A DNA stretch of 64,000 bases from Proteiniphilum propionicum (GCF_022267555.1 NZ_CP073586.1:1727501-1791500), one strand, 5' to 3'. Shown: positions 44,508-55,073, counted from the stretch's first letter. Notes: generated by a model not told the origin, from the letters alone. A program made the numbers and translations.

Positions 44508-46418
44508 ATGAAACCAACATATAAACCTCTTAAACACGAGGATATGAGTAAAAGTGATTTCACTGGAGTTAGATATTTGTACACAATGGCACATTTCAAG
44601 CAAGATTGGGCCTGTTCGTCCTGTTTAACACAATTATTAAATACGATATGTTTGCAAGGAAAGAGACTATTAGGAGGGGCTTATTTATTAAAAATAATAT
44701 TTAACCTCATAATTCTTGGCTGCATTGTTTCGCTATGGTCGTGCAATAAATCTGAAGCATATTATGGAGACCCTGTTGTTCAGGTAAATATTAACAGGGT
44801 AGAACTTATGCCCGACATGCCGCAGCCTTACGAACTTCTGGATTGGAAAGAAAAAGCCCGGCAGTTTGACGAGTATGTTTTTGATTTTGATTCCACGTTG
44901 CCTGCCGGGCCAATGATTTGGCTTGACAATAATAAGCGCAATTTACCACAGCAAACATTCGGGTTATTTACAGCGGTTCATGACGTGCGGCAGGGAGCAG
45001 ATGTGAACAACGGCGAATTTCATGAAAGCCTCAACTCCTTAGCAGCAATATTAGGTGCCGGATTGATAGGTATTGACAAAACCAATCAGAACGGATACAA
45101 CTTTGTGAAAATGATCCAAAACTATTTTAATACAGACAATGGTTGGAATATAATGATGAACAACACAACTCCTGAAGTAGCTCTTTTGGGCGGAGGCTAT
45201 GGGAGGGACTGGTGGTATGATGTTTTTCCGAACGTGTTGTTTTATAATATCTGTGATGTTTTCCCGGATGTTGATAATGCACAAAACATACAGCGTATGA
45301 TTGCAGAACAGTTCTGTAAAGCCGATTCGGTGTTAAACGGAAATTACGATTACTCTTACTTTGATTACGCTCAAATGAAGGGTATGATAAACCAGATTCC
45401 TCTGCAACAAGATGCTGCAGGAGGTCATGGCTATGTGCTTTATGCGGCATACAAGCAGTTTGGGGATAAGCGCTACCTTGAGCATGCGAAATCTGCCATT
45501 GAGGCGTTGGACAATCAAACCGAAAGTCGTTTCTACGAAGTGTTGCTGCCTATTGGCGTTTACACGGCTGCTCGCCTGAATGCCGAGGAGGGAACAGATT
45601 ACGATGTTGCAAAGATGCTTGACTGGGTTTTCGAGGGGACAAAAAGTGAAAACGGGCGTACCGGATGGGGGATTATTGTGGACAGATGGGGGAAATATGA
45701 TGTCAGCGGACTGCAAGGGAGCATTACCGATGGTGGTGGTTATGCATTCCTTATGAACAGTATAAAAATGGCTATGCCCCTTGTACCCATGGTAAAGTAT
45801 GAACCTGAATTCGCTAGGGCTATAGCCAAATGGATGCTGAATAACGTGAATGCATCGCGTCTTTTCTTCCCCGATAAAATACCGGATGCCAATCAATGGC
45901 TTCCGGCGATGCAGGGATACACGAATTCCGTTGTTGCTTACGAAGGTTTACGTTACGCGGACGACTTGCAGAGCCCCCGGCTGGAGGGGGTGCACCCCGT
46001 TGCCATCGGCGACGGGCCGAAGTGGCACAAAGACAATCCAAAAGAATCCATGTTCAGCCTTTACAGTACGGCACCCGTTGGCATATTTGGGGCTATGATA
46101 CAAAAAACCAATGTTGAAAAAGTCCTTAAACTTAACTGTAACGTTACAGACTTTTATTCAGATAGAACCTATCCTACTTTTTTGTTATACAATCCGTATA
46201 ACGAATCTGTGAAAGTGGAGTATACACCCGTGAGAGAGGGAACCGCCCTTTTTGATATTATTTCAAAAACCTACTTGGCCAGATCGGTTGTGGGCAGGGC
46301 AGATATAGAGATGCCGGCCGGGCAAGCCTGTGTAATTGTTGAGTTGCCGTCAGGCGGAGAAATTGAAAAAGTGGACAATAAACTTTTGATTGGTGAAGAA
46401 ATCATATCGTATAAATAA
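44508..46418 (+). CDS. PUL lipoprotein, probable alpha/alpha-toroid protein, unknown function
   Basis: A 636-aa protein as read from 44508. A lipobox (IVSLWSCNKSE) lies unusually far in, near residue 77-84, after about 60 polar and Cys-rich residues. The true start may be nearer, such as a TTG at 44652, but no ATG in frame is well placed. The body has helical repeats (GGHGYVLYAAYKQFGDKRYL, in part) and conserved stretches WLDNNKRNLPQQTFGLFTAVHD (part) that suggest an (alpha/alpha)6 toroid. A C-terminal beta-sandwich-like part (LLYNPYNESVKVEY) follows. I do not recognise the family. In the PUL it could be a hydrolase or lyase that trims the imported glycan. The role is open. Confidence 0.7.
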   Translation: MKPTYKPLKHEDMSKSDFTGVRYLYTMAHFKQDWACSSCLTQLLNTICLQGKRLLGGAYLLKIIFNLIILGCIVSLWSCNKSEAYYGDPVVQVNINRVELMPDMPQPYELLDWKEKARQFDEYVFDFDSTLPAGPMIWLDNNKRNLPQQTFGLFTAVHDVRQGADVNNGEFHESLNSLAAILGAGLIGIDKTNQNGYNFVKMIQNYFNTDNGWNIMMNNTTPEVALLGGGYGRDWWYDVFPNVLFYNICDVFPDVDNAQNIQRMIAEQFCKADSVLNGNYDYSYFDYAQMKGMINQIPLQQDAAGGHGYVLYAAYKQFGDKRYLEHAKSAIEALDNQTESRFYEVLLPIGVYTAARLNAEEGTDYDVAKMLDWVFEGTKSENGRTGWGIIVDRWGKYDVSGLQGSITDGGGYAFLMNSIKMAMPLVPMVKYEPEFARAIAKWMLNNVNASRLFFPDKIPDANQWLPAMQGYTNSVVAYEGLRYADDLQSPRLEGVHPVAIGDGPKWHKDNPKESMFSLYSTAPVGIFGAMIQKTNVEKVLKLNCNVTDFYSDRTYPTFLLYNPYNESVKVEYTPVREGTALFDIISKTYLARSVVGRADIEMPAGQACVIVELPSGGEIEKVDNKLLIGEEIISYK

Positions 46419-46435
46419 CTTAACTTTTGTAAAAC

Positions 46436-49400
46436 ATGAAGAAAGCATTATTTTTTGTCATTGTGGTTTGTGCTGCTTTGGGATTGCATGCTCAAACGAC
46501 TATCAATGTCAGGGGTACTGTTAAAGATGCCCTGACAAATGAAGAACTGATCGGGGTAACCGTACTTGTTGTGGAAACAGGAGCAGGTACTGTTACCGGC
46601 GTAAACGGAAACTTTGAATTGGATGTCCCGGTAAATAATACTCTTAGAATATCATACGTAGGATATTCTATCCAGGAAATTGTTATAACAAATCAAACAT
46701 TTCTGGAGATAAACCTTCAGCCCGAGACTCAATTGATTGATGAGTTAGTTGTTGTTGGATACTCCGTGCAAAAAAAGTCGACTCTTACAGGGGCGGTAGC
46801 ACCTGTCAACGTTGACGATATGGAGCGACGCCGGGTTGCAGATGTAAGGCAGGCGCTTCAAGGGCAGGTGGCGGGTGTTCAGGTTACTCAAAGTACAGGC
46901 GCCCCTGGTGATGAGATAAATATCAGAATCAGGGGAGAGGGTACCATCGGAAACAACAATCCGCTTTATATTGTGGATGGGGTGCCCACCCGGGAATTGG
47001 CGTTTATCAATCCTTCCGATATTGAATCGATGACTGTGCTGAAAGACGCTTCTGCTGCTGCTATTTACGGCTCGAGGGCCTCGGCCGGGGTAATTGTTAT
47101 TACTACAAAAAGCGGGGTAGCGGGAAAAACTAATTTCGACATTAACTTTTTCAGCGGTATACAACAGGCTTCAAATCTTCCCAAGATGCTGAATTCCGTA
47201 CAGTATATGAATGTTGTGGAAAAGGCGTGGAACAATGCCGGATATTCCGGAACAAATCCTTATACTGCAGATAAGGGGCGGAGTGATTTTGCAAACACCG
47301 ACTGGTTAGATGAACTTTTTGAACCGGGCTATACTAATAATATTCAGATGACGGCAAGCGGAGGCAGTGATAAACTGCAGTACTTACTCTCCGTGGGATA
47401 TGTTACACAAGATGGTATTGTTGTATATGATAACGATAAATACAATCGATTCAATTTTCGTACAAATATCAATGCCAATCTGACGGAAAGAATAAAAGTA
47501 GGTACCAATATGCAACTTTCTTATGCCATCCAGGATAAACTTTCGTCTAAAGGCGACACTCCCGGAATAATAAGACACGCGCTTTTGCGTCCACCGGTAA
47601 TTTCCGTATTCAAGTCGCCCAACGATCCCACATATTCAGAAAAAAACCCTTTTACCGATCTGCCTTTTTATATTCATAACAACAGGGATACTGGAGGATG
47701 GGAAAGTGATAAGTATGAATGGACACAAAACCCGATTGCTCTAGCTTATTTCACTGACGACACCCGCTCGCATTTTAAAACATTCGGAAACCTTTTCGGA
47801 GAGATCGCTTTCTTGCCCGAAAAAGAGCTTAGATTCAGGACCAATGCAGGTGTTGATTTGAACTTTCGTCATGAAAAGGCTTTTTTTGCCAATTTTGGCG
47901 ATGATGATGGCGGCGGAAGCCAGATAGATCGTGGTTTAGGCCGCCAAAACAGGCCCAATGGATTAAATGAATACAGGGGCGAAGAGCTGACTTTTACCTG
48001 GAATAACACATTGAGTTATGATAAAATGTTTGACCTTCACTCACTCAATGCGTTGGTCGGGAGTGAATTTATCACCAATTACGGATCGGGAATAAATGCT
48101 TCAAGAAGAAGATATGAGTATGATACCGAGAAGTTCAGATATATTGATTTTGGGAGTACCGAACAGGATTTATGGAATGGGGGCAGTGGATCTGAATGGG
48201 CATTGATGTCATACTTTACCTCGTTGACTTATGTATATGATATGAGGTATATGCTCACGGCTAACTTCAGGGCAGATGCTTCTTCGCGGTTTGCAGAAAA
48301 AAACCGGTGGGGATACTTCCCTTCTTTGTCAGCCGGCTGGAAATTGTCTGAAGAGCAATTTATGAAAAAACATGACTGGCTTTCCGACTTGAAGCTAAGG
48401 GGAAGCATCGGACAGCTGGGAAATCAGGAAATTGCCAATTACGCTTATCTTACGTTGATAAGAAAAGATGGAGACAAATATCTTATCTCCAGGTATGGGA
48501 ATCCCGATTTAAAGTGGGAAACCACCACTCAGTATAACATAGGTATTGATGCAGGTATCTTTAGAAACAGATTGTATTTTACCGCAGACTATTTTCAGAA
48601 ATATACTACGGACATACTGTTGCCTATAAGCCTCCCAAGTATAGTTGGTGACGTGCAGCCTACCATAGTTAATGCAGGTGAAGTGAGCAATCGTGGCTGG
48701 GAATTTGGTATAATGCTTCGCAATTCCGAAAGTGCATTTAAATATAATATCAATGCCAACTTGTCTACCGTAAAAAACCGGGTGGAAAAGCTGCATCCGA
48801 ACCTTCCCAGTCTGGTAGGATCAGTTACAAGAACGGAGCCAGGGCAGCCGCTTAATGCCTATTACGGATATGTTTTCGATGGAGTATATCAAAATGCAAA
48901 CGAAATAAGTACTCACCTGCACGGCACAACCAACCCAACTCCTGTGCCAGGTGATATTCGTTTTAAAGACAGGAATAACGATGGAAGAATTGACGACCAC
49001 GACAGGGATTTCATCGGCGATCCTAACCCGGGATTGTTGTACGGATTGAACTTTTCAGGTTCGTATAAAAATTTCGACATTGCTATACTCTTTCAAGGTG
49101 TCGGAAGTGTGGACAGGTACAACGACTCTAAAAAAATAATTGATTATGATACGCGACCGTTTAATTACACCACAAATATTTTGAAAGCATGGGATGGAGA
49201 GGGGTCAACCAACAAAATTCCACGTGTGAGTTTTACCGACAATGGAAGTAGCAGAGTATCGAGTATATTTGTTGAGGATGCTTCCTACTTAAGATTGAAA
49301 AATATTGAACTCGGATACTCTTTTACAAACATCAAAAAACTTGGCATGCAAAATATAAGGATCTATATGTCGGGTCAAAATCTATTTACACTGACCGGAT

Positions 49401-49495
49401 ATTCAGGACTCGACCCGGAATCTACGGATTTGATTGATATGGGGACCTATCCACAGTCGAGGTCCTTTATTTGCGGAATAAATCTATCTTTTTAA
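46436..49495 (+). CDS. SusC/RagA-type TonB-dependent outer-membrane transporter
   Basis: A 1019-aa outer-membrane barrel that imports glycan fragments with SusD. A signal peptide is followed by a carboxypeptidase-like domain (INVRGTVKDALTNEELIGVTV, in part) at about 22-95. The plug domain has LIDELVVVGYSVQKKSTLTGA (part) and the SusC signature IRGEGTIGNNNPLYIVDGVP near 175. The barrel ends in ICGINLSF with the terminal Phe. Length and order are usual. It is 17 bases after the unknown lipoprotein and 21 bases before SusD. Confidence 0.96.
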   Translation: MKKALFFVIVVCAALGLHAQTTINVRGTVKDALTNEELIGVTVLVVETGAGTVTGVNGNFELDVPVNNTLRISYVGYSIQEIVITNQTFLEINLQPETQLIDELVVVGYSVQKKSTLTGAVAPVNVDDMERRRVADVRQALQGQVAGVQVTQSTGAPGDEINIRIRGEGTIGNNNPLYIVDGVPTRELAFINPSDIESMTVLKDASAAAIYGSRASAGVIVITTKSGVAGKTNFDINFFSGIQQASNLPKMLNSVQYMNVVEKAWNNAGYSGTNPYTADKGRSDFANTDWLDELFEPGYTNNIQMTASGGSDKLQYLLSVGYVTQDGIVVYDNDKYNRFNFRTNINANLTERIKVGTNMQLSYAIQDKLSSKGDTPGIIRHALLRPPVISVFKSPNDPTYSEKNPFTDLPFYIHNNRDTGGWESDKYEWTQNPIALAYFTDDTRSHFKTFGNLFGEIAFLPEKELRFRTNAGVDLNFRHEKAFFANFGDDDGGGSQIDRGLGRQNRPNGLNEYRGEELTFTWNNTLSYDKMFDLHSLNALVGSEFITNYGSGINASRRRYEYDTEKFRYIDFGSTEQDLWNGGSGSEWALMSYFTSLTYVYDMRYMLTANFRADASSRFAEKNRWGYFPSLSAGWKLSEEQFMKKHDWLSDLKLRGSIGQLGNQEIANYAYLTLIRKDGDKYLISRYGNPDLKWETTTQYNIGIDAGIFRNRLYFTADYFQKYTTDILLPISLPSIVGDVQPTIVNAGEVSNRGWEFGIMLRNSESAFKYNINANLSTVKNRVEKLHPNLPSLVGSVTRTEPGQPLNAYYGYVFDGVYQNANEISTHLHGTTNPTPVPGDIRFKDRNNDGRIDDHDRDFIGDPNPGLLYGLNFSGSYKNFDIAILFQGVGSVDRYNDSKKIIDYDTRPFNYTTNILKAWDGEGSTNKIPRVSFTDNGSSRVSSIFVEDASYLRLKNIELGYSFTNIKKLGMQNIRIYMSGQNLFTLTGYSGLDPESTDLIDMGTYPQSRSFICGINLSF

Positions 49496-49516
49496 ACAAC
49501 TTAAATCTTTTGGATA

Positions 49517-51001
49517 ATGAAATATTATAGGAATCTGTTTTTATTTATAATAGGGGTGTTTCTGTTGTCAGGATGCGAAGGCTATCTGTCGAAAGACCCT
49601 ATAGGCCTGCTTACGCCCGATCAGGTTGATATGCAGCCAACGGTTACCACTGTACAATATGCTGTAAGTTCATCGTATCAACTGCTTTCAAGCACGCTGA
49701 ATATTATAGGTGAATGGGGATGGAGTGACGGAACAGTTACCAGAGGCGATTTTATTCTTCAGGATATAGCTTCCGATGATGTACAGAAAAAATGGAACCC
49801 CGATGGAGACCAGGCATGGATGGATGAGTTCAATAACTTTAGTTTTATTGCCTCAAATGGGGGATTTAATGGGCAGTGGACATATAATTATGAAGGAGTT
49901 TCGAGAGTAAATACAGCTATCGACTATTTAACCGATGAAGAGATGATGGCTAAGCTTAATTTTAACAAAGCTGAACAAAACAGGCTTTTAGGAGAGGTGT
50001 ACTTTTTAAGGGCATTTTACTATTTTGATTTGGTGACGAATTTCGGAGGGGTCCCACTGTTGTTGAAGCCGCTAACATCTTTTAATGAGGCTTATGAAGT
50101 CGCTGTAAGGGCAACAGCCGATGAGGTGTGGACTCAGATTGATAAGGATTTAAACAATGCAAGGGGACTGTTGCCTGATGCCAAATATTCTCATCAACAA
50201 GAAAAATGGCGAGTGTCAAAAGGAGCGGTTATGGCCCTTCAGGCGAAAGTGGCTCTGTTTAATGAAAGATGGCAGGAAGTTATTACTCTTGTAGGTGAAC
50301 TAGAAGGCAGCGGATATTATAGCTTAAACAGCAATTACTTCGATAGCTTTGATGTGAATAAAAAATTTCAGGAACAAGAAGTGATTTTTTGCTATGATCA
50401 CGAATCAGCCCAGACCCCAAGAAAAGGTAACGGCCTGTGTGCTCTGCTGGGTTGGGGATTCGTGGCTCCTGAGGTATCGTTTATTGCGGCTTTTGAGGAA
50501 AACGACCCAAGACTACTCTACACTGTAGATATTGAATCAAGGAATGTGAATAAAATATTGGGGACTCTCGACGGGGAATTTAAAGGTGATGATGATGCTC
50601 CAAGCAGCAGAGTTTACATTCGCTTTGCCGATGTTCTGTTGTGGAAGGCAGAAGCGTTGTTGAAAACCGGTAAATTAAAAGAAGCTATCGGCATTATAAA
50701 CCTGATTCGTCGTAGAGCCGGAAGCTCGGTTACAGCCGACGGAACTCAGCCACCAGCCGGAACATTGCCCGACAGAAATGTAAATGAGTCAAATATTACT
50801 GTTGTCACAAACTGGTTGATTCACGAAAGAAGAGTTGAGCTGGGATTTGAGTCCCATCGTTTTCGGGATCTTAAACGCTGGGGTATTGCAGAAGAAGTGT
50901 TAGGAGAGAGAGGGTTTCAGAGTGTGCATTACCTGTATCCCATTCCACAAAGGGAGATAGATAAATCAGGTGGGACTATTGTTCAAAATGAAGGTTATTG
51001 A
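49517..51001 (+). CDS. SusD/RagB-type glycan-binding lipoprotein
   Basis: A 494-aa outer-membrane lipoprotein that partners SusC. The signal ends with the lipobox VFLLSGCEG. The TPR-rich SusD fold shows in NRLLGEVYFLRAFYYFDLVTNFGGVP, in part RAFYYFDLVTNFGGVPLL, and the C-terminus has IHERRVELGFESHRFRDLKRWG and YLYPIPQREID, both family signatures. It is the last gene of the PUL and is followed by a strong terminator. No further enzyme is encoded before the terminator. Confidence 0.95.
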   Translation: MKYYRNLFLFIIGVFLLSGCEGYLSKDPIGLLTPDQVDMQPTVTTVQYAVSSSYQLLSSTLNIIGEWGWSDGTVTRGDFILQDIASDDVQKKWNPDGDQAWMDEFNNFSFIASNGGFNGQWTYNYEGVSRVNTAIDYLTDEEMMAKLNFNKAEQNRLLGEVYFLRAFYYFDLVTNFGGVPLLLKPLTSFNEAYEVAVRATADEVWTQIDKDLNNARGLLPDAKYSHQQEKWRVSKGAVMALQAKVALFNERWQEVITLVGELEGSGYYSLNSNYFDSFDVNKKFQEQEVIFCYDHESAQTPRKGNGLCALLGWGFVAPEVSFIAAFEENDPRLLYTVDIESRNVNKILGTLDGEFKGDDDAPSSRVYIRFADVLLWKAEALLKTGKLKEAIGIINLIRRRAGSSVTADGTQPPAGTLPDRNVNESNITVVTNWLIHERRVELGFESHRFRDLKRWGIAEEVLGERGFQSVHYLYPIPQREIDKSGGTIVQNEGY

Positions 51002-51046
51002 CAACTGATTAAGTTCACATAGTGTTTTGTCCCTGAATATATGTGC

Positions 51047-51092
51047 AAAAAGAGAGGGTAAGATCATATTATGATACATACCCTCTCTTTTT
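51047..51092. terminator. Bidirectional intrinsic terminator
   Basis: AAAAAGAGAGGGTA at 51047-51060 pairs perfectly over 14 bp with TACCCTCTCTTTTT at 51079-51092. A-runs and T-runs flank both arms, so it can end both susD (plus) and the M16 peptidase gene (minus). Confidence 0.9.
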
Positions 51093-51127
51093 CAAACTTA
51101 TTAAACTGGTAAATACCAGTTGTCATT

Positions 51128-53932
51128 TTATTCTGCCACTTTAGGCATCATTACAACTGTTTTTCTGTTGCCCTGGTTCAGCAATTTTGCTGCAAATTCC
51201 TGAATATCCTTACTTGTAACAGCATTTACAGTCTCAATATAGTTTGTGTGATTGTCTTCACCATAAAAATATTTTGTATCGAGAATATTTGTCCAATAAC
51301 TGTTCTCTTTTAGGTTTTCCTTATAGCTTTTATTCATGTACTCTTTTACTTTTGTGAAATCGGTTTTACGTGGACCGTTTAAAGCTATATCATCCAGTAT
51401 ATCCAGGATAATTTGATTCAGGTACTCCATCTTTTCAGGGTCGGTGTCGAACATAATCTGCAGCATGGTTTGTCCTTCGGGATAACGGGAGATTGAGCCT
51501 CCTGCATATACACCGTATGTACCACCCTCCTCTTCTCGTACTTTCTCGGTATATACGATATCCAGCACCTGGTCGAACATACTCATCAGAATCTGATTTT
51601 TCATATTTCGTTCAGTTACTCCTGAAATAGCGTTAAAGACTGAAGCTTTAGGGTTCTGCATCTCTCTGCGGAAAATGTTTGTTAATTCACCCTTCACGAA
51701 GTCCATTGGCACTTTGCTAAATTCATCTTTTGCCGCTTTACCGGGCAGCGATGCCAGATATAATTCAACCACCGGACGAACCTTCTCTTCATCTATGTTA
51801 CCAACGAAGGTAAATACAAAACTACCCGGATTGGCAAACTGTTCTTTGTACATCTCCATAACACGGTCGTAGCTGATCTCTTTTAAATCTTCAGGTTTTA
51901 ACCTTTTTGTAAGCTGATTGTTTCCGTATATTGCAGCGGTTACTGAGTCGCTGAAAGCGACCATAGGCTCGGCTTCCTGATTTTTGAGCTGAGTCTCCAT
52001 GCGCTGAATATACGACTGGAATGCATCTTCATCTTTGCGTGGCGCAGTGAAATAGAGATAGACCAACTGAAGCATGGTCTCAAAATCTTTGATTGAGGAA
52101 GAACCGTTGAAATCGCGTTTAATTAGGCTGACATTTGGACGGGCCGATGCAGTTTTGCCGGCTAGCACCTTGGGCAGATCGGTAGCACTGAAATTACCTA
52201 CACCTCCAAGGGTCATAACATTACTCATCATCCTGCTGTTAATAGGGTCCTGAAGCGCATATCGCGAATATCCCCCCTCACTGGTGCCTGTCATAAGGAT
52301 CTGATCATCTTTAAAGTCCGTGTTTTTAAGAATCACTTTTATCCCGTTCTGCAATGTCCATACGGTGGCATCCATTGTCTCATCTTTTTCAATTTTGACA
52401 ATTTTTCCAGGCACCGGAGGCGTTGACACCAACGGTTCATTGATTACCTGTTCGGCATAGGGTTCAATGGTTTCGGCTTTTACAGAATTTAAGACTGCAA
52501 GTAGCTCATCGCCAGTAGGGTATATTAACTCGTCTTTTTGAGGACCAGTAACTGAGATCACAATATTTTCGTCCCCTATAAGTTGCTGAATGGTCTGATT
52601 AACAGCTTCAACCGGGATATTTGGAGCTACTGCCTGCATGAACTGATACTCATATTCAATACCGGGAATAGGTTCCCCGTCAGTGAATGCACGCACATAT
52701 TCCTGTGAATATGCAGAGTTATTCTGTTTATCGCGGTTATTGTAGGCATTCTCGTAACTTTTAAGGATATTTGTGCGGACAATCTCATATTCCGATGCAG
52801 TAAACCCATGTTTTTTTACTCTTTCGGTTTCGCGGATTATTGCTGCCAGTGCATCCTCAATCTTATCTTCCGCGCTTCCGGCAATTACTGTCCATGCGTC
52901 TTTGGTTTTTGCTACAAAGTAATCGCTATCATAAGCATATGCAGTAGTGAAAGGAGCGTCCGGTTTCTGAATGATCTCGGAAAAGCGCTGATTAATCATC
53001 GATGATGCTGCATTCAATACATATTGTGTTAAATACCCTGCTTGTGTTCTCTTTAACTCATCGGGCATCGGTTCGTGTTTGTAATATAACATAACCCGGG
53101 TATTTCTTGCTTCTTTGTCGGTAGCGATAGCCACAATAGGTTCTTTATTGTCAGGTACGGGGAAATATTCACGTTCAGCTCTATCTGCATCAAGTGTTAT
53201 GGGAGAAAACAACTCTTTTATCTTTTGTTCCATCTCATCCACATTTACATCACCCACTACAATAATACCTTGCAGGTCCGGGCGATACCATTTGTGGTAA
53301 TATGCCCTTATCTCTTCAGGTTTAAAATTATTTATAACATCAATGCTGCCTATAGGCATCCGTTTGGCATATTTGCTGTCGGGGTACATCACGGGAAGCA
53401 GCTGATCCCACAGGCGCTGCTGTGCTCCTCCGCGGGTACGCCACTCTTCGCGGATAACACCCCGTTCGTTTTCCAGCTCAGCATCTTCCAGTGCAATAGC
53501 ATTAGACCAGTCATGCAGCACCAGCAGTGCCGAATCAATTAAGTTCTGATTGGTAGTGGGGATGTTAGTCATGAAATAGACTGTTTCATCGAAAGAGGTG
53601 TAGGCATTAATATTTGTGCCGAATTTTATTCCGTTGTCCTGCAGATAGTTGAGCATATTTTTCCCGGGGAAGTTTTTTGTTCCGTTAAAAGCCATATGCT
53701 CCAGAAAGTGAGCCAGCCCCGCCTGATTGTCTTCTTCCTGCATTGACCCCACCTTTTGTGCTATATAAAAGTCGGCCCTGTTTTCGGGAAGCTTATTATG
53801 ACGTATGTAATACGTCAGCCCGTTTTCAAGTTTCCCTGTCCTCACTTTGGGGTCAACAGGGAGCGGCTGGTTTTGTTGCGAGAAAGCAACAAGTCCAACC
53901 GCAAGAAAAAATAGAGTAAAAATTTTCTTCAT
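51128..53932 (-). CDS. M16 family zinc metallopeptidase, secreted
   Basis: A 934-aa periplasmic protein starting at the ATG at 53932 (MKKIFTLFFLAVGLVAFSQ) where a signal peptide begins; the open frame from 53980 adds 16 residues before it. The zinc motif HFLEHMAFNGTKNFPG (inverted HxxEH) is near residue 60, with ERGVIREEW downstream. Three M16 units (peptidase and two inactive halves) fill the length. The family degrades peptides or processes proteins. It stands alone, and its 242-base upstream gap has no exact promoter box. Confidence 0.93.
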   Translation of the reverse strand: MKKIFTLFFLAVGLVAFSQQNQPLPVDPKVRTGKLENGLTYYIRHNKLPENRADFYIAQKVGSMQEEDNQAGLAHFLEHMAFNGTKNFPGKNMLNYLQDNGIKFGTNINAYTSFDETVYFMTNIPTTNQNLIDSALLVLHDWSNAIALEDAELENERGVIREEWRTRGGAQQRLWDQLLPVMYPDSKYAKRMPIGSIDVINNFKPEEIRAYYHKWYRPDLQGIIVVGDVNVDEMEQKIKELFSPITLDADRAEREYFPVPDNKEPIVAIATDKEARNTRVMLYYKHEPMPDELKRTQAGYLTQYVLNAASSMINQRFSEIIQKPDAPFTTAYAYDSDYFVAKTKDAWTVIAGSAEDKIEDALAAIIRETERVKKHGFTASEYEIVRTNILKSYENAYNNRDKQNNSAYSQEYVRAFTDGEPIPGIEYEYQFMQAVAPNIPVEAVNQTIQQLIGDENIVISVTGPQKDELIYPTGDELLAVLNSVKAETIEPYAEQVINEPLVSTPPVPGKIVKIEKDETMDATVWTLQNGIKVILKNTDFKDDQILMTGTSEGGYSRYALQDPINSRMMSNVMTLGGVGNFSATDLPKVLAGKTASARPNVSLIKRDFNGSSSIKDFETMLQLVYLYFTAPRKDEDAFQSYIQRMETQLKNQEAEPMVAFSDSVTAAIYGNNQLTKRLKPEDLKEISYDRVMEMYKEQFANPGSFVFTFVGNIDEEKVRPVVELYLASLPGKAAKDEFSKVPMDFVKGELTNIFRREMQNPKASVFNAISGVTERNMKNQILMSMFDQVLDIVYTEKVREEEGGTYGVYAGGSISRYPEGQTMLQIMFDTDPEKMEYLNQIILDILDDIALNGPRKTDFTKVKEYMNKSYKENLKENSYWTNILDTKYFYGEDNHTNYIETVNAVTSKDIQEFAAKLLNQGNRKTVVMMPKVAE

Positions 53933-54174
53933 AACAGTTTTTTTTAGAAGAGTAGATTTTTTAAAATTAATATTTAACAACTGAACTTTCGCTTCTGTTA
54001 TATTACAGCTAAAAACATCACTATAATGGCAAAATGTTATTAGACTGTGGTGAGTGCCCTTAAAAAATGCTATATATTTAGCTATATACTCATTTAGTTG
54101 ACACCAGCGAAAGTTGAAAGAATTACTTATGATCTGATGAAAGATACCTGTTTCCGAAATAGCTTAAAGGTAAA

Positions 54175-55041
54175 CTATATTCTGTCCAAAACTATTTTAA
54201 CCAGGTCTTCCGTCGATCCTTTGTAATCGGCGTTAGAATTCAGAGCTACGCGATTTGCTATAATGGCACAAACAGTCATTGCCTTATGTCCCATCAATTT
54301 ACTTAATCCTGCGATAGCGGAACTCTCCATCTCATAGTTGGTTATAGAGTATCCGTTGAAACTGAACGATTCTATCCTGGCATTCAACTCAGGATAGGCA
54401 AGAGGGAGGCGTACATGCCTTCCCTGAGGCCCGTAGAATCCTATAGCCGAAATGGTAACACCCCTTATCATATCATAACCTATGCGATCGACCAACTCTT
54501 CGTCAGCACTCACCACATAAGGGGAACAGTGATAGGGCGACCAGTTGACATGTCTCTGAAAAGCTTCTTCGAATTCTTCTTCACGAATTTTTGCCGAGTT
54601 GGCATAATAATGGATAAGCCCATCGAACCCGATAGATTTTTCAGATACAACATATGATCCCACAGGGCAATGAGGCTGCATGCCTCCCGATGTGCCAACC
54701 CGTATCATGGTGAGTTGCTTGAACTCATCTTTAACCTTTCGAGTATTAAAGTCGATATTTGCCAGTGCATCCAACTCTGTAAGCACAATGTCGATATTAT
54801 CGGTACCGATACCGTGAGATAGTGCAGTAATTCGTTTTCCCTTGTACATTCCTGTGACAGTATGAAATTCACGGCTCTGCACATCACATTCAATAGTGTC
54901 GAAAAATGATGCTGTCATTGTCACACGATCAGGATCGCCCATCATCACAATCTTATCTGAAAGCTGTTCGGGTTTTATATGAAGATGAAAAGCACTTCCA
55001 TCGGAGTTTATTATTAATTCCGATTCAGGTATTATTCTCAT
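54175..55041 (-). CDS. udp: Uridine phosphorylase-like nucleoside phosphorylase
   Basis: A 288-aa protein of the nucleoside phosphorylase family. Visible signatures are IVMMGDPDRVTMTASFF, LSHGIGTDNIDI, VGTSGGMQPHCPVGSYV and the NYEMESSAIAGLS purine/uridine-phosphorylase motif. It splits uridine with phosphate to ribose-1-phosphate and uracil in salvage. It lies 32 bases after floA, so may share its transcript. Uridine against other nucleosides is not certain from the sequence. Confidence 0.88.
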   Translation of the reverse strand: MRIIPESELIINSDGSAFHLHIKPEQLSDKIVMMGDPDRVTMTASFFDTIECDVQSREFHTVTGMYKGKRITALSHGIGTDNIDIVLTELDALANIDFNTRKVKDEFKQLTMIRVGTSGGMQPHCPVGSYVVSEKSIGFDGLIHYYANSAKIREEEFEEAFQRHVNWSPYHCSPYVVSADEELVDRIGYDMIRGVTISAIGFYGPQGRHVRLPLAYPELNARIESFSFNGYSITNYEMESSAIAGLSKLMGHKAMTVCAIIANRVALNSNADYKGSTEDLVKIVLDRI

Positions 55042-55073
55042 AATATTTATTGGTGTTGGTTATATCTATTCTG

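Noticed and set aside
46417-46427. Promoter box before susC (TAACTTTTG)
   Set aside because: It is one base too long for TAnnTTTG, and susC can be read from the PUL transcript.
53983-54117. Inverted AACTTTCGCT around the M16 upstream gap
   Set aside because: 10-bp arms over 100 bases apart in AT-rich DNA; no link to a promoter or terminator.
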